A DNA stretch of 61,890 bases from an uncultured Clostridia bacterium (GTDB taxonomy: Bacteria; Bacillota; Clostridia; Christensenellales; Borkfalkiaceae). Where the stretch lies: positions 1 through 61,890 of the forward strand of contig CALVMD010000010.1 of the NCBI GenBank assembly GCA_944342025.1, written 5' to 3'. The notes under the pieces are model-generated. The model made no database searches. It was not told the DNA's origin and saw only the letters and a program-made list of their open reading frames with translations. A program made the position numbers and the translations under genes. The first letter of the stretch is position 1, and each line of letters starts with the position of its first letter. Positions 1 through 7,997 of this stretch are shown piece by piece.

Positions 1-295
1 CAAGGACGGAACGGAAACAATAACGCTTTCCGAGTTGGAAAGCGCAAAAAGTTCGGATATAAAATGCGTAGGTGCACTGAAAATTGCACAGCAGACCGAT
101 GATAGCCGTCATAATCCTGTAATCGAGCCGGTCTGTACCGAAAAAATACGGGCTCATCAGCCTCATCAGATCGAATCCGTTTTCCGAAAACCCCTTGCCT
201 AAAGACAACAGCGGCGCGGAAAGCCCCGCTATGGTCAGCACGCCGAGGGCAACAGCCAAAGCGCCGCACACCGCGCTTTTAAGCGTTGTTTTCAT
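1..295 (-). CDS. Partial small membrane protein (3' end off the window)
   Basis: An open frame starts at ATG 295 after a good ribosome binding site (GAGGAGGG) and stays open to the window edge, giving 98 residues of an unfinished protein. Residues 7-30 form a membrane segment. The N-terminus resembles the SHOCT protein at 2345-3016: both have MK, a Cys-Gly, a hydrophobic stretch and then ENGFDLM, so they look like paralogues. Function is unknown. The last 25 or so residues are less hydrophobic than the paralogue at that point, so a frame change or assembly edge near position 85 cannot be excluded. The real gene should encode more membrane segments off the window. Confidence 0.6.
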   Translation of the reverse strand, partial: MKTTLKSAVCGALAVALGVLTIAGLSAPLLSLGKGFSENGFDLMRLMSPYFFGTDRLDYRIMTAIIGLLCNFQCTYAFYIRTFCAFQLGKRYCFRSVL

Positions 296-319
296 TTTTC
301 CCTCCTCTCTGTATAATAC

Positions 320-347
320 ATTATAGCACCCGCTTTATAAAAGTCAA
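320..347 (-). promoter_or_regulatory. Promoter of the leftmost partial gene
   Basis: On the minus strand TTGACT (347-342), a 16-bp spacer and TATAAT (325-320) lie just upstream of the ribosome binding site and ATG 295. It is a housekeeping-type promoter. Confidence 0.75.
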
Positions 348-368
348 GTGTTGAACAATATGCAGACA

Positions 369-407
369 AGGCCTCCGCAGATTTTCTGCGGAGGCCTCCC
401 CTTTTTT
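369..407. terminator. Hairpin between two convergent-side ends, near stop of DUF262 gene
   Basis: A perfect 12-bp stem (AGGCCTCCGCAG / CTGCGGAGGCCT) with a short loop follows the DUF262 stop codon. The T run (402-407) is on the plus-strand side, so as a terminator for the minus gene it is only moderate. Confidence 0.55.
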
Positions 408-2277
408 AAAATTTAATATTCCAAATTTGTTTTATATCCGCAATAAACCCCTCCTCTCTTTTCGCAATTTCTCGCTCGTCCCATTCTTTTTTATCGATCA
501 GCGTTCTCGTAATCAGGCAATCTGCGAGATCTTTGATCCCGCGCTTTCTGCCCTCTCCGTTCATTTTCCTTTCAAACGAAAAGTTGCGCAAAGACGTATT
601 CAATTTGGCATTCAGCAAAGTCATATTGCCGATACTGTAAATCGCCTTGCCCCGGGTTTTGACAGCCTCTTGCTCATCCTGTACTTTTGCGCCGTCAGTC
701 CCGTATACAGGCACCTGTGCAATCGGCCAATATTTTTGCCATTTTTGCGGCATGATATGTTCCAAAGTATATGTATACTTAAGTTCTTTTATATCCGCAT
801 GGCTCTGCTCGCGCTTATAAAGCTCGATCCAAAACAGCAACAACGTCGCCAGTTTATTGCTTCTGACAGAAGTCAGCCCCGCCAGAAAACTCGTTTCGTT
901 AATTTCTCCCGAGCAATTAGCCATAAGCATTTGCACGCTTACGCCTTTCAACAGTTGCACACATTCTTTATTGTAATTCTTGGTCGTTGCGCCGCAGACC
1001 GCATGCAAAACGATATATCGCTCTATGTCGGCGCACTTTTGTTCCAATTCGCTGTCGTCAGGAGACTCTTCCTTCTGATTTTTGTAGAGCAAATTTAAAA
1101 AATACGGATAAAAGGTTGAAACCTCCAATATGTCGCAAATATGAATCAGTCGGAGAAAATAATCGTCGTACTTAAACTGCGTACAGTTTTCAAATGCAAC
1201 AATTTTTTCCTTATACAGCCCCGACATCTCTTTGATCTTTTCAATAAACTCTTTAAGGACCTCTTTCCCCATCCCCTCGATATGTTTTTTATAACAAACC
1301 GAAAGATCAGACATTTTCATTTCAGACGGATCAAAAAAGCCATCGATCACGGCTACGCAATGCAACAAAATTTCCAGATTTTCACGGAAAAGCCTGCCCG
1401 ACTGATGCTTCGCCGTCCAATATGCGATGTCCTCTGCAGAACTTAAAAACGCCTGTCCCCACGTTTCCTGATAAAAGGCGATCGCAGCAGCTTCCGCGTC
1501 TTGAATCGTCGGGTCGTCTTTCAATACGTCGATATATTTTTGATACAGAGCGTTTTTGATCGTGTCGGAACACGTCAAGCGAACGCCCGCAGTATTAACG
1601 GTGTCAAAAATAGCCTGTTCGTTTTCCTCTTCCCCCAAGTCGATATTGACTAAAAATTTGATTTTTTCTTTCGTAAGGTTTTCCCACAACCTTTGCACGG
1701 CATCAACTTCACACTTTTCCGACAAATATTGCATGAAATACCGATAGCACTGCAAGATTTTGTCTTGGGGCGCTTCGGGCTCACGAGACCGGATATCTTC
1801 ACGGCGCGCATTTTCATCGGCAACAAATTCGTCGGCAGAGTATGCCCCCTCGATCACTTTTTCATAACTTTTTTTGTCGACGTGCGAATGCCTTATCTTG
1901 ACCTCTTTCCGCCCGGTAAACGAATTCCTGATGACAAACAGCTGCGCGTTCAATGCCGACTCGAGCTGACTGCGCACTTCTTGCGAATAATCATTGGGCG
2001 TCTTCATCAAACTGTCGTAAACCGCCCTGAGCAGAATACTCAGCGTCGTCAGCCTCTGCTGCCCGTCGATAATCATAAACCGAGTCGGCTCTCCGCTCGG
2101 CGTTCTTTTCTGTTTGAGAATAATCGATCCCAAAAATGCGCTTTTCGACACGTCCAGTAAATTCTCGATCAATTCTTCCCAGTTCTCAGACGACCAAACA
2201 TATCCCCTCTGAAAAAACGGAACTTCATAAAAACAATCGCCTTTTATAAAAGAAAAGGCACGTTCGTGTGCTTGCAT
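406..2277 (-). CDS. DUF262/DUF1524 protein, GmrSD-like type IV restriction family
   Basis: This 623-residue protein carries an N-terminal DUF262 domain with the signatures PFFQRGYVWS (about 20-29) and IDGQQRLTTL (about 70-79), the ParB/Srx-like nucleotide-binding motif of GmrS. The C-terminal DUF1524 domain has HIMPQ (about 507) and IGNMTLLN (about 550), the His-Asn arrangement of the HNH-like nuclease in GmrD. Family members cut modified phage DNA; whether this one does is inferred. The start ATG 2277 follows GAGGAG. The gene stands alone and its base composition is visibly more AT-rich than the metabolic genes to its right, which suggests transfer. Two related membrane-protein genes flank it. 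Confidence 0.88.
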   Translation of the reverse strand: MQAHERAFSFIKGDCFYEVPFFQRGYVWSSENWEELIENLLDVSKSAFLGSIILKQKRTPSGEPTRFMIIDGQQRLTTLSILLRAVYDSLMKTPNDYSQEVRSQLESALNAQLFVIRNSFTGRKEVKIRHSHVDKKSYEKVIEGAYSADEFVADENARREDIRSREPEAPQDKILQCYRYFMQYLSEKCEVDAVQRLWENLTKEKIKFLVNIDLGEEENEQAIFDTVNTAGVRLTCSDTIKNALYQKYIDVLKDDPTIQDAEAAAIAFYQETWGQAFLSSAEDIAYWTAKHQSGRLFRENLEILLHCVAVIDGFFDPSEMKMSDLSVCYKKHIEGMGKEVLKEFIEKIKEMSGLYKEKIVAFENCTQFKYDDYFLRLIHICDILEVSTFYPYFLNLLYKNQKEESPDDSELEQKCADIERYIVLHAVCGATTKNYNKECVQLLKGVSVQMLMANCSGEINETSFLAGLTSVRSNKLATLLLFWIELYKREQSHADIKELKYTYTLEHIMPQKWQKYWPIAQVPVYGTDGAKVQDEQEAVKTRGKAIYSIGNMTLLNAKLNTSLRNFSFERKMNGEGRKRGIKDLADCLITRTLIDKKEWDEREIAKREEGFIADIKQIWNIKF

Positions 2278-2344
2278 GTCTGCTCCTCACATATAATTTT
2301 AATTTGTCCGCAACCCATCAGAATTTTTCCTGCGATGCGGGCGC

Positions 2345-3016
2345 TCAGCCATTCAGGATCTGTTTCTTTTTGGCGGCAAATTCTTCTTCCGTCAGAACGC
2401 CGTCGCGACACAGCTTGCCGTAACCTTCCAACAGTTCGAGGCGCTCCTTCTCTGTATCGCATGCGCAAAGATCGCGGCGTTTCTTTTCGGCCTCTGTGAT
2501 CGTGTCGAAAGCAGCCTTCCCGTCGGGAACTGCACCGCTTTCGCACAAAGCCTTATCGGGAACAGATCTTTTGCAGATACAAAACGCCGTAAACAGCACT
2601 GCCCCGAAAATGAAAGGCAGATACGCGTATGTAGTACAAAAAACATCATGATTTGCTTTCGTGATGCAGGCGTAGGCTATGCCGACAGCCGCATATACAG
2701 TTTGAGCCGCAAAAACGGCAATCGCCATGCCCGTCTGCGCACGCGCCGCCTTCGGAGAAAACACCGCACATACGCCGATGATCATCGCCGCAATGCCAAG
2801 CAGATATTGCAAAATGCAGTATATCCCCAGCAGGATAACGCCTGCCCCGCCTTGCGGAAAAAAGGTACTTTTCATCGACATAAGATCGAAACCGTTTTCA
2901 ACGACGACCGCTATCGAAACAGCTCCGCCAAGCGGGGCAATAAGCCCGGCAAAGGTTACGCCGCCCAAGTAAAACAACAGCAAGCCGCACATAAGATTCC
3001 GAACGGATACCTTCAT
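2345..3016 (-). CDS. Four-helix membrane protein with C-terminal SHOCT domain
   Basis: A 223-residue protein with four hydrophobic segments in the first 150 residues and a C-terminal SHOCT domain (about 193-223: short helix, DGVLTEEEF, then KKKQIL), a short motif common at protein ends in bacteria. No enzymatic role is known. It resembles the partial protein at 1-295. The ATG at 3016 is preceded by a run of ten G that serves as the ribosome binding site, so its translation may vary with tract length. Location in the membrane is a prediction from hydrophobicity. Confidence 0.75.
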   Translation of the reverse strand: MKVSVRNLMCGLLLFYLGGVTFAGLIAPLGGAVSIAVVVENGFDLMSMKSTFFPQGGAGVILLGIYCILQYLLGIAAMIIGVCAVFSPKAARAQTGMAIAVFAAQTVYAAVGIAYACITKANHDVFCTTYAYLPFIFGAVLFTAFCICKRSVPDKALCESGAVPDGKAAFDTITEAEKKRRDLCACDTEKERLELLEGYGKLCRDGVLTEEEFAAKKKQILNG

Positions 3017-3019
3017 AAT

Positions 3020-3029
3020 CCCCCCCCCC
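3020..3029 (-). repeat. G10 homopolymer at the ribosome binding site
   Basis: Ten consecutive C on the plus strand (G10 on the coding strand) sit 3 nt upstream of ATG 3016. A second ATG 22 nt upstream is out of frame at ten G but in frame at nine or twelve. Confidence 0.9.
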
Positions 3030-3138
3030 TTTTTTCATATAACCATTATATCCCGCCTGCACCGTATTTGCAACAAATTGGTAAATTTTTTACGGAAAAA
3101 ACGTCCGTCGTTTGCGCACGGCGTATGCCTAAGCATGC

Positions 3139-3183
3139 AAAAAGCCCTCGGGCGGGGAAGAGCCGTTCCCTTCCCGCCCGAGG
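3139..3183 (-). terminator. Intrinsic terminator after bofA
   Basis: A long GC-rich stem (CCTCGGGCGGG.. / ..CCCGCCCGAGG) is followed on the minus strand by a T run (3143-3139). Confidence 0.75.
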
Positions 3184-3198
3184 AGGCCTGCCTTTCCG

Positions 3199-3456
3199 TC
3201 AGATGAAAAAACTTACGATCAGCAGGACGGCGACGCCCGGAACGCCGAAGATCCCCGCGACGAGCGCCGTCCACCACTCGACGGGAATCGCCACGCCGGG
3301 AATGAGATTGAGCAAAAAGATCGCCCCGACGCCGACAGCGGCGTTGATTGCGACTTTTAAGATGGTTTTGAACGTGACCTTGAAAAGTTTTAAAAGAATG
3401 CACAGCACGACGAGCGCGGCGAGCGCGATCAGAATATATTGCAGCGTTTGCGGCAT
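3199..3456 (-). CDS. bofA: Pro-sigma-K processing inhibitor BofA family protein
   Basis: The 85-residue protein has an N-terminal membrane helix, a second hydrophobic region and the family signature LIPGVAIP (about 51-58) followed by GIFGVPGVAVL (about 68-78). In Bacillus, BofA with SpoIVFA holds the SpoIVFB protease inactive in the outer forespore membrane until sigma-K is needed. In Clostridia the family is often kept although the SpoIVFB pathway may be absent, so the exact partner is unknown. The start ATG 3456 follows GGGGAGG at 7 nt. It is a single gene with its own terminator, and supports a spore-forming host. Confidence 0.85.
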   Translation of the reverse strand: MPQTLQYILIALAALVVLCILLKLFKVTFKTILKVAINAAVGVGAIFLLNLIPGVAIPVEWWTALVAGIFGVPGVAVLLIVSFFI

Positions 3457-3469
3457 TTTGCGACCTCCC

Positions 3470-3492
3470 CATAATAAGTTGTCCTTATTATG
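3470..3492. promoter_or_regulatory. Perfect inverted repeat upstream of the bofA ribosome binding site
   Basis: CATAATAAG and CTTATTATG flank a 5-nt loop directly before the GGGGAGG site of bofA. It could be an operator or an mRNA hairpin; no clear promoter could be assigned around it. Confidence 0.4.
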
Positions 3493-3605
3493 CGGCGTTT
3501 TGCCGCCGACAATACGGCTGTTCCGCTATTTCGCCGCCATACCGCAGCAATCACCCGCTAAACCGCGCGGCCGAGGCCGCCATGCTCTTCCCCTCTTCTG
3601 CGGTA

Positions 3606-3637
3606 TAAAAAAAGCGCCGGGATGCCGGCGCTTTTTT
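3606..3637. terminator. Bidirectional intrinsic terminator, end of rex-adhE operon
   Basis: AGCGCCGG / CCGGCGCT stem flanked by A run and T run, immediately after the phosphotransferase-like gene. Confidence 0.85.
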
Positions 3638-3644
3638 AAATTTT

Positions 3645-4391
3645 TTACTCGTAGTCCACAACGTTGACCCACTTTTCGAGGAAAGCCTGCTCTTCTGGAA
3701 CGGCCTTGGTCGTCTGGCTGGCCGCAACGATCGGGAGAGCTTTCTGTACGAGCTGTTTGGCGATGCCCGTCTTTTCGCAGAAGAGCCTGAGATACTCTTC
3801 GGCGATGTCGTCTTTGCCTTCGAGCTTGAACAGGAGATAGGTGCGCGCCGCGTCGCAGCGAGCGTTGCCCTGCGTGGCGTGCGCCCAGTCGATGATGAAC
3901 TTTCTGCCGTCGGGGCTGACGATGATGTTGCCGGGGTTGAAATCGCCGTGGCAGAGCTTATCGTGCTGGGGCAGAGAATCGAGCAAAATGTGCAGGTCGT
4001 AACGGGTGGTCTTATCGAACTTCGTCGACGAGATCTTGCGGTGCATCTTATCTTTGAGCTTGGTCAAAAGGGGCACCTTCTGCCCGAGGACTTCGACCTG
4101 CAGATCGACGAACTCTTCGAGATACTGCTGCATCTTGTCGGGATTTTCGTCCATCAGCTGCTGCATGGTCTTGCCCTCGACGAAATCGAGGACGATCGCC
4201 CATTCGCCGTTGACCTTGGTGACTTCGTGCACGGCGGGCACGTTGAGGGAGGTCCCCTCCTCTACGCGCGCCGTGTTGAGCGCCTCGTTCAGGACGTCCG
4301 ACTTCGGATAAGAACTGTTGAACAGTTTGACGAGCGTTTTGCCCTCTCTGTAAATGGTCTTTTTATCTGTTTTCTGAATAATTTCCGCCAT
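3645..4391 (-). CDS. Aminoglycoside phosphotransferase (APH) family kinase
   Basis: A 248-residue protein of the APH/choline-kinase fold. The catalytic loop HGDFNPGNI (148-156) supplies the base Asp and metal-binding Asn, and IIDWAHA (166-172) is the DFG-equivalent metal site. The true substrate cannot be read from sequence: many such proteins phosphorylate sugars, amino alcohols or proteins instead of antibiotics. The ATG 4391 has GGAGGGG upstream. It lies 15 nt after adhE and before the operon terminator, so it is probably co-transcribed with rex and adhE and therefore redox-controlled, which is unusual company for this family. Confidence 0.8.
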   Translation of the reverse strand: MAEIIQKTDKKTIYREGKTLVKLFNSSYPKSDVLNEALNTARVEEGTSLNVPAVHEVTKVNGEWAIVLDFVEGKTMQQLMDENPDKMQQYLEEFVDLQVEVLGQKVPLLTKLKDKMHRKISSTKFDKTTRYDLHILLDSLPQHDKLCHGDFNPGNIIVSPDGRKFIIDWAHATQGNARCDAARTYLLFKLEGKDDIAEEYLRLFCEKTGIAKQLVQKALPIVAASQTTKAVPEEQAFLEKWVNVVDYE

Positions 4392-4406
4392 GGTATTTTC
4401 CCCTCC

Positions 4407-7007
4407 TTATTTACCGTAATAGCATTTGAGATACATTTCTTTGATCTCGGAAATGAGCGGATAGCGGGGGTTCGCGCCCGTGCACTGGTCGTCGAACGCC
4501 TGCTCGCACATCTCGTCGAGCCTGTCGAGGAAGTTCTGCTCGTCCACGCCGTATTCCTTGATCGTCTTTTTGATGCCAACTTTCACTTTCAGCTCTTCGA
4601 TCGCCTTGATGAGGTTTTTCACCTTCGCGTCGTCGTCCTTGCCGCCGAGTCCGAGATATTCCGCAATCTCCGCATAGCGGCGCTTAGCGTGCGGATAACC
4701 GTACTGCGGGAAGGTGCCCATCTTGGTGGGAACTTCGGCACTGTTGAAGCGGATGACTTCGCTGATCATGAGCGCGTTTGCGATACCGTGCGGGATATGA
4801 TGGAATGCGCCCAGCTTGTGCGCCATGGAGTGGCACACGCCGAGGAAAGCGTTCGCAAATGCGATACCCGCCATCGTGGACGCGTCCGCCATCTTTTCGC
4901 GCGCTTCGGGATCGTTCGCACCGTTCTCGAAAGAGCGGGGCAGATATTCGAAGATGAGTTTGAGCGCGACGAGCGCCTGGCCGTCGGTGTAAGGCGTAGC
5001 CATGATGGACGCATACGCTTCGAGCGCGTGGGTCATCGCGTCGATACCCGTCGCCGCCGTGAGGCCGCGCGGCATCGTCATCATGAAGTCTGCGTCGACG
5101 ATCGCCATCTTCGGCAAAAGTTCATAGTCGGCAAGAGGATACTTGATGCCCGTCGTCTCGTCGGTGATGACGGCGAACGGCGTGACCTCGGAACCGGTAC
5201 CGGCGGAGGTAGGAATGGCGATGAAGTATGCCTTTTCTCCCATCTTCGGGAAGGTGTAGACCCTCTTGCGGATGTCCATGAAGCGCATCGCCATGTCGAG
5301 GAAGTCGACTTCGGGATGTTCGTACAGCACCCACATGATCTTGCCCGCGTCCATCGCGGAGCCGCCGCCGAGGGCGATGATCACGTCAGGCTGGAAGTCG
5401 GTCATCAGCTTCGCGCCTTCCTTCGCGCAGGCGAGGTTGGGATCGGGCGCGACGTTGTAGAAGCAGGTGTAACGGATGCCCATTTCGTCCAGCTTGTCGG
5501 TGATGGGTTTGATATAGTTGTTTTTATACAGGAATTCGTCGGTGACGATGAACGCCCTCTTCTTGTCCATGACGTTTTTGAGTTCGTCGAGGGCGACGGG
5601 CAGGCAGCCCCTCTTGTGATAAACTTTTTCAGGAAGTCTCAGCCACAGCATATTTTCTTTCCTCTCCGCTAAGGTTTTGATGTTCAGAAGGTGTTTTACG
5701 CCGACGTTTTCGGAAACCGAGTTGCCGCCCCACGTGCCGCAGCCGAGGGTGAGCGAAGGGGTCAGTTTGAAGTTGTAGATGTCGCCGATCGCGCCCTGAG
5801 AAGAAGGCATGTTGATGATCATGCGGCAGGTCTTCATCGCTTCCTGCCACATGGCGATCTTGTCTTTGCCGGTCACGGTGTTGATATACAGGGACGCCGT
5901 ATGGCCGTAGCCGCCGTCCGCGATAAGGCGCTCGGCTTTCGCGACCGCCTCGTCAAAATCTTTCGCGCGGTACAATGCGAGGACGGGCGAAAGTTTTTCG
6001 TGCGCGAACGCCTCTTCGAGCTCTACGCTCTCCACTTCGCCGATGAGGATCTTGGTCGTATCGGGAACGCTGAATCCGCAGATCTCCGCGATCTTGGGCG
6101 CGCGCTGACCGACGATCTTCGCGTTCAGCGAGCCGTTGATGATCATGGTGCTGCGGACTTTATCCTTCTCTTCGTCGGAGAGGATATGGCAGCCGCGCTT
6201 GACGAACTCTTCCTTCACCGCGTCGTACACCGCGTCTTCCGCGATGACGGACTGCTCGGACGCGCAGATGAGGCCGTTGTCGAACGTTTTGGAATGAATG
6301 ATGGAGTTGACCGCGAGCGTAACGTCTGCCGTCTCGTCGATGATGGCGGGGGTGTTGCCCGCGCCGACGCCGAGGGCGGGTTTGCCCGAGCTGTATGCGC
6401 TGCGGACCATGCCGGGGCCGCCCGTCGCGAGGATGATGTCGGCGGTCTTCATGAGAGTGGTCGTCATTTCGAGGGAAGGAACGTCGATCCAGCCGATGAT
6501 GCCCTCGGGCGCGCCCGCTTTGACGGCCGCTTCGAGAACGACCTTAGCCGCCGCGATGGTGCAGCCCTTGGCGCGGGGGTGCGGCGAAATGATGATGCCG
6601 TTGCGCGTTTTCAGGCAGATGAGCGTTTTGAAGATCGCCGTCGAAGTCGGGTTGGTGGTCGGGATGACCGCCGCGACGACGCCGATCGGTTCCGCAATCT
6701 TTTTGACGCCGAAGGAGGCGTCCTCTTCGATCACGCCCACCGTTTTGGTGTGCTTGTACTTGTTGTAAATGTACTCGGCGGCGTAGTGGTTTTTGATGAC
6801 CTTGTCCTCTACGATGCCCATGCCCGTTTCGGCGGCAGCCATCTTCGCGAGGGGAATCCTCTGGTTGTTTGCAGCGAGGGCCGCGGCGGTAAAGATTTTA
6901 TCCACCTGCTCCTGGCTGTAGGTTGCGAAGATTTCCTGCGCTTTCCTGACCTGCTCGATCTTCTGCATCAATGCTTCGACCGAGTCGACGATTTTTTCGT
7001 TCTCCAT
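4407..7007 (-). CDS. adhE: Bifunctional acetaldehyde-CoA/alcohol dehydrogenase
   Basis: AdhE converts acetyl-CoA through acetaldehyde to ethanol, re-oxidising two NADH in fermentation. At 866 residues it has normal length. The N-terminal aldehyde dehydrogenase half has the catalytic Cys 248 in NGLICASEQ; the linker is followed by an iron-dependent alcohol dehydrogenase half with GGGSAMDAGK, GTGSEVTPFAV and the iron-ligand region HSMAHKLGAFHHIPHG. Such proteins form cytoplasmic filaments (spirosomes). The ATG 7007 follows AGGAGAGG. The gene starts 21 nt after rex, so Rex likely represses it when NADH is low, the standard arrangement. Confidence 0.97.
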   Translation of the reverse strand: MENEKIVDSVEALMQKIEQVRKAQEIFATYSQEQVDKIFTAAALAANNQRIPLAKMAAAETGMGIVEDKVIKNHYAAEYIYNKYKHTKTVGVIEEDASFGVKKIAEPIGVVAAVIPTTNPTSTAIFKTLICLKTRNGIIISPHPRAKGCTIAAAKVVLEAAVKAGAPEGIIGWIDVPSLEMTTTLMKTADIILATGGPGMVRSAYSSGKPALGVGAGNTPAIIDETADVTLAVNSIIHSKTFDNGLICASEQSVIAEDAVYDAVKEEFVKRGCHILSDEEKDKVRSTMIINGSLNAKIVGQRAPKIAEICGFSVPDTTKILIGEVESVELEEAFAHEKLSPVLALYRAKDFDEAVAKAERLIADGGYGHTASLYINTVTGKDKIAMWQEAMKTCRMIINMPSSQGAIGDIYNFKLTPSLTLGCGTWGGNSVSENVGVKHLLNIKTLAERKENMLWLRLPEKVYHKRGCLPVALDELKNVMDKKRAFIVTDEFLYKNNYIKPITDKLDEMGIRYTCFYNVAPDPNLACAKEGAKLMTDFQPDVIIALGGGSAMDAGKIMWVLYEHPEVDFLDMAMRFMDIRKRVYTFPKMGEKAYFIAIPTSAGTGSEVTPFAVITDETTGIKYPLADYELLPKMAIVDADFMMTMPRGLTAATGIDAMTHALEAYASIMATPYTDGQALVALKLIFEYLPRSFENGANDPEAREKMADASTMAGIAFANAFLGVCHSMAHKLGAFHHIPHGIANALMISEVIRFNSAEVPTKMGTFPQYGYPHAKRRYAEIAEYLGLGGKDDDAKVKNLIKAIEELKVKVGIKKTIKEYGVDEQNFLDRLDEMCEQAFDDQCTGANPRYPLISEIKEMYLKCYYGK

Positions 7008-7028
7008 GAGACCTCTCCTTATAAAAAA

Positions 7029-7685
7029 TTATTTCTCGTTGTATAAAATTTCCGCGAGGCGCTTGGACAGGATCGCGAGCGATGCCGCCATGTCCTCGTT
7101 TTTAACCGCTATGCTGTCGGGAAGATTGAGATGCGCCGAGGCGAAATTCCAGATCGCCCTGGCCCCGCCCGAAACGAGCGCGTCCGCCGCCTGTTGCGCC
7201 GCGGCTTTGGGCACCGCGATGATGCCGATGAGCACGTTCAGCCTTCTGACCATGTGCGCGATCTCGCCCGCGTCGAACACGGGCACGCCGTTGATCTTTT
7301 TGCCGATAAGATCCGGATCTTTGTCGAACGCGGCGACGATGTTCAGGCCGTAGTTGCGGAACCCCCCGTAACCCGCCAGCGCGCGTCCCAGGCCTCCCGC
7401 CCCGACCAACACCGCGTCGGTCACGTTGTCGTAACCGAGAAAACGGTTGATGTCGGCGATGAGATCTGCGATCTCGAAACCGAGCTTCGGCTTTCCCGCG
7501 ACGGTGCTGATGACGGCAAGGTCTTTTCGTACCTGCACGGCGTTCAGCCTCAGGTCTTCGGCAATGGCGGTGGACGAGATCGTCCGCTCCCCCGCAAGCT
7601 CCTTTTCTTTCAGGTAGCGCAGGTAAGCGGGCATACGCCCTATGGTCGCTTTCGAGACGTTTGCGATCTCTTTGTTGTTCCCCAT
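7029..7685 (-). CDS. rex: Redox-sensing transcriptional repressor Rex
   Basis: Rex senses the NADH/NAD ratio and releases DNA when NADH rises. The 218 residues show an N-terminal winged helix (about 1-75, including VRKDL at 52-56) and a Rossmann domain with GAGGLG (95-100). The length is typical (about 210-220). It heads the operon rex-adhE-aph and has its own operator over its promoter, so it is probably autoregulated. The ATG 7685 is in the context of a clear upstream promoter. Confidence 0.96.
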   Translation of the reverse strand: MGNNKEIANVSKATIGRMPAYLRYLKEKELAGERTISSTAIAEDLRLNAVQVRKDLAVISTVAGKPKLGFEIADLIADINRFLGYDNVTDAVLVGAGGLGRALAGYGGFRNYGLNIVAAFDKDPDLIGKKINGVPVFDAGEIAHMVRRLNVLIGIIAVPKAAAQQAADALVSGGARAIWNFASAHLNLPDSIAVKNEDMAASLAILSKRLAEILYNEK

Positions 7686-7733
7686 TCTGCCGCCGTCCGA
7701 CGATATTGATAAAAATATATTGATATCTTTTTA

Positions 7734-7770
7734 TCGATAAAATTTTATCAAATCATACCCCCGTTGTCAA
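7734..7770 (-). promoter_or_regulatory. rex promoter with overlapping Rex-type operator
   Basis: On the minus strand TTGACA (7770-7765), 17 bp, TAAAAT (7747-7742). A palindrome GATAAAATTTTATC (7736-7749), extendable to TCGATAAAATTTTATCAA, covers the -10 box and resembles the clostridial Rex site TTGTTAA-N4-TTAACAA. A further palindrome TTTTATCGATAAAA overlaps it. From about 7775 to 7955 I see nothing else. Confidence 0.75.
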
Positions 7771-7955
7771 ACGGATGCGGCATTTTTTTCGGAAATGCGA
7801 AATCTTATCGGCTCGAACGAAGTTTGTGAATTTTTATCAATCCGCAGCTTGTTTTGCCGAGGAGATCACTCGTTTTTATCTTATCACGTTTTTTGTTCCG
7901 ATGCAAGAGTTTGCCGAAATTTCTGCTTTTCTTTTTTGTCGGAATTTTTTCGGAC

Positions 7956-7991
7956 AAAAGCCGCGCCCGCAGAAAAACCTGCGGGCGCGGC
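7956..7991 (-). terminator. Intrinsic terminator after yfhO
   Basis: A 13-bp GC-rich stem (GCCGCGCCCGCAG / CTGCGGGCGCGGC), then TTTTG on the minus strand. It ends the ispE-glycosylation operon. Confidence 0.75.
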
Positions 7992-7997
7992 AACATT

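Noticed and set aside
1-90. Protein-like plus-strand frame at the window edge (DGTETITLSELESAK...)
   Set aside because: Could be the tail of another gene joined at an assembly edge, but 30 residues are too few; the minus-strand frame is also open, so I annotate that one with low confidence.
3879-7046. Very long open frames antisense to adhE and the phosphotransferase gene
   Set aside because: They are the GC-rich shadow of the real genes: compositionally Arg/Asp/Val-biased, no binding sites, no family resemblance.
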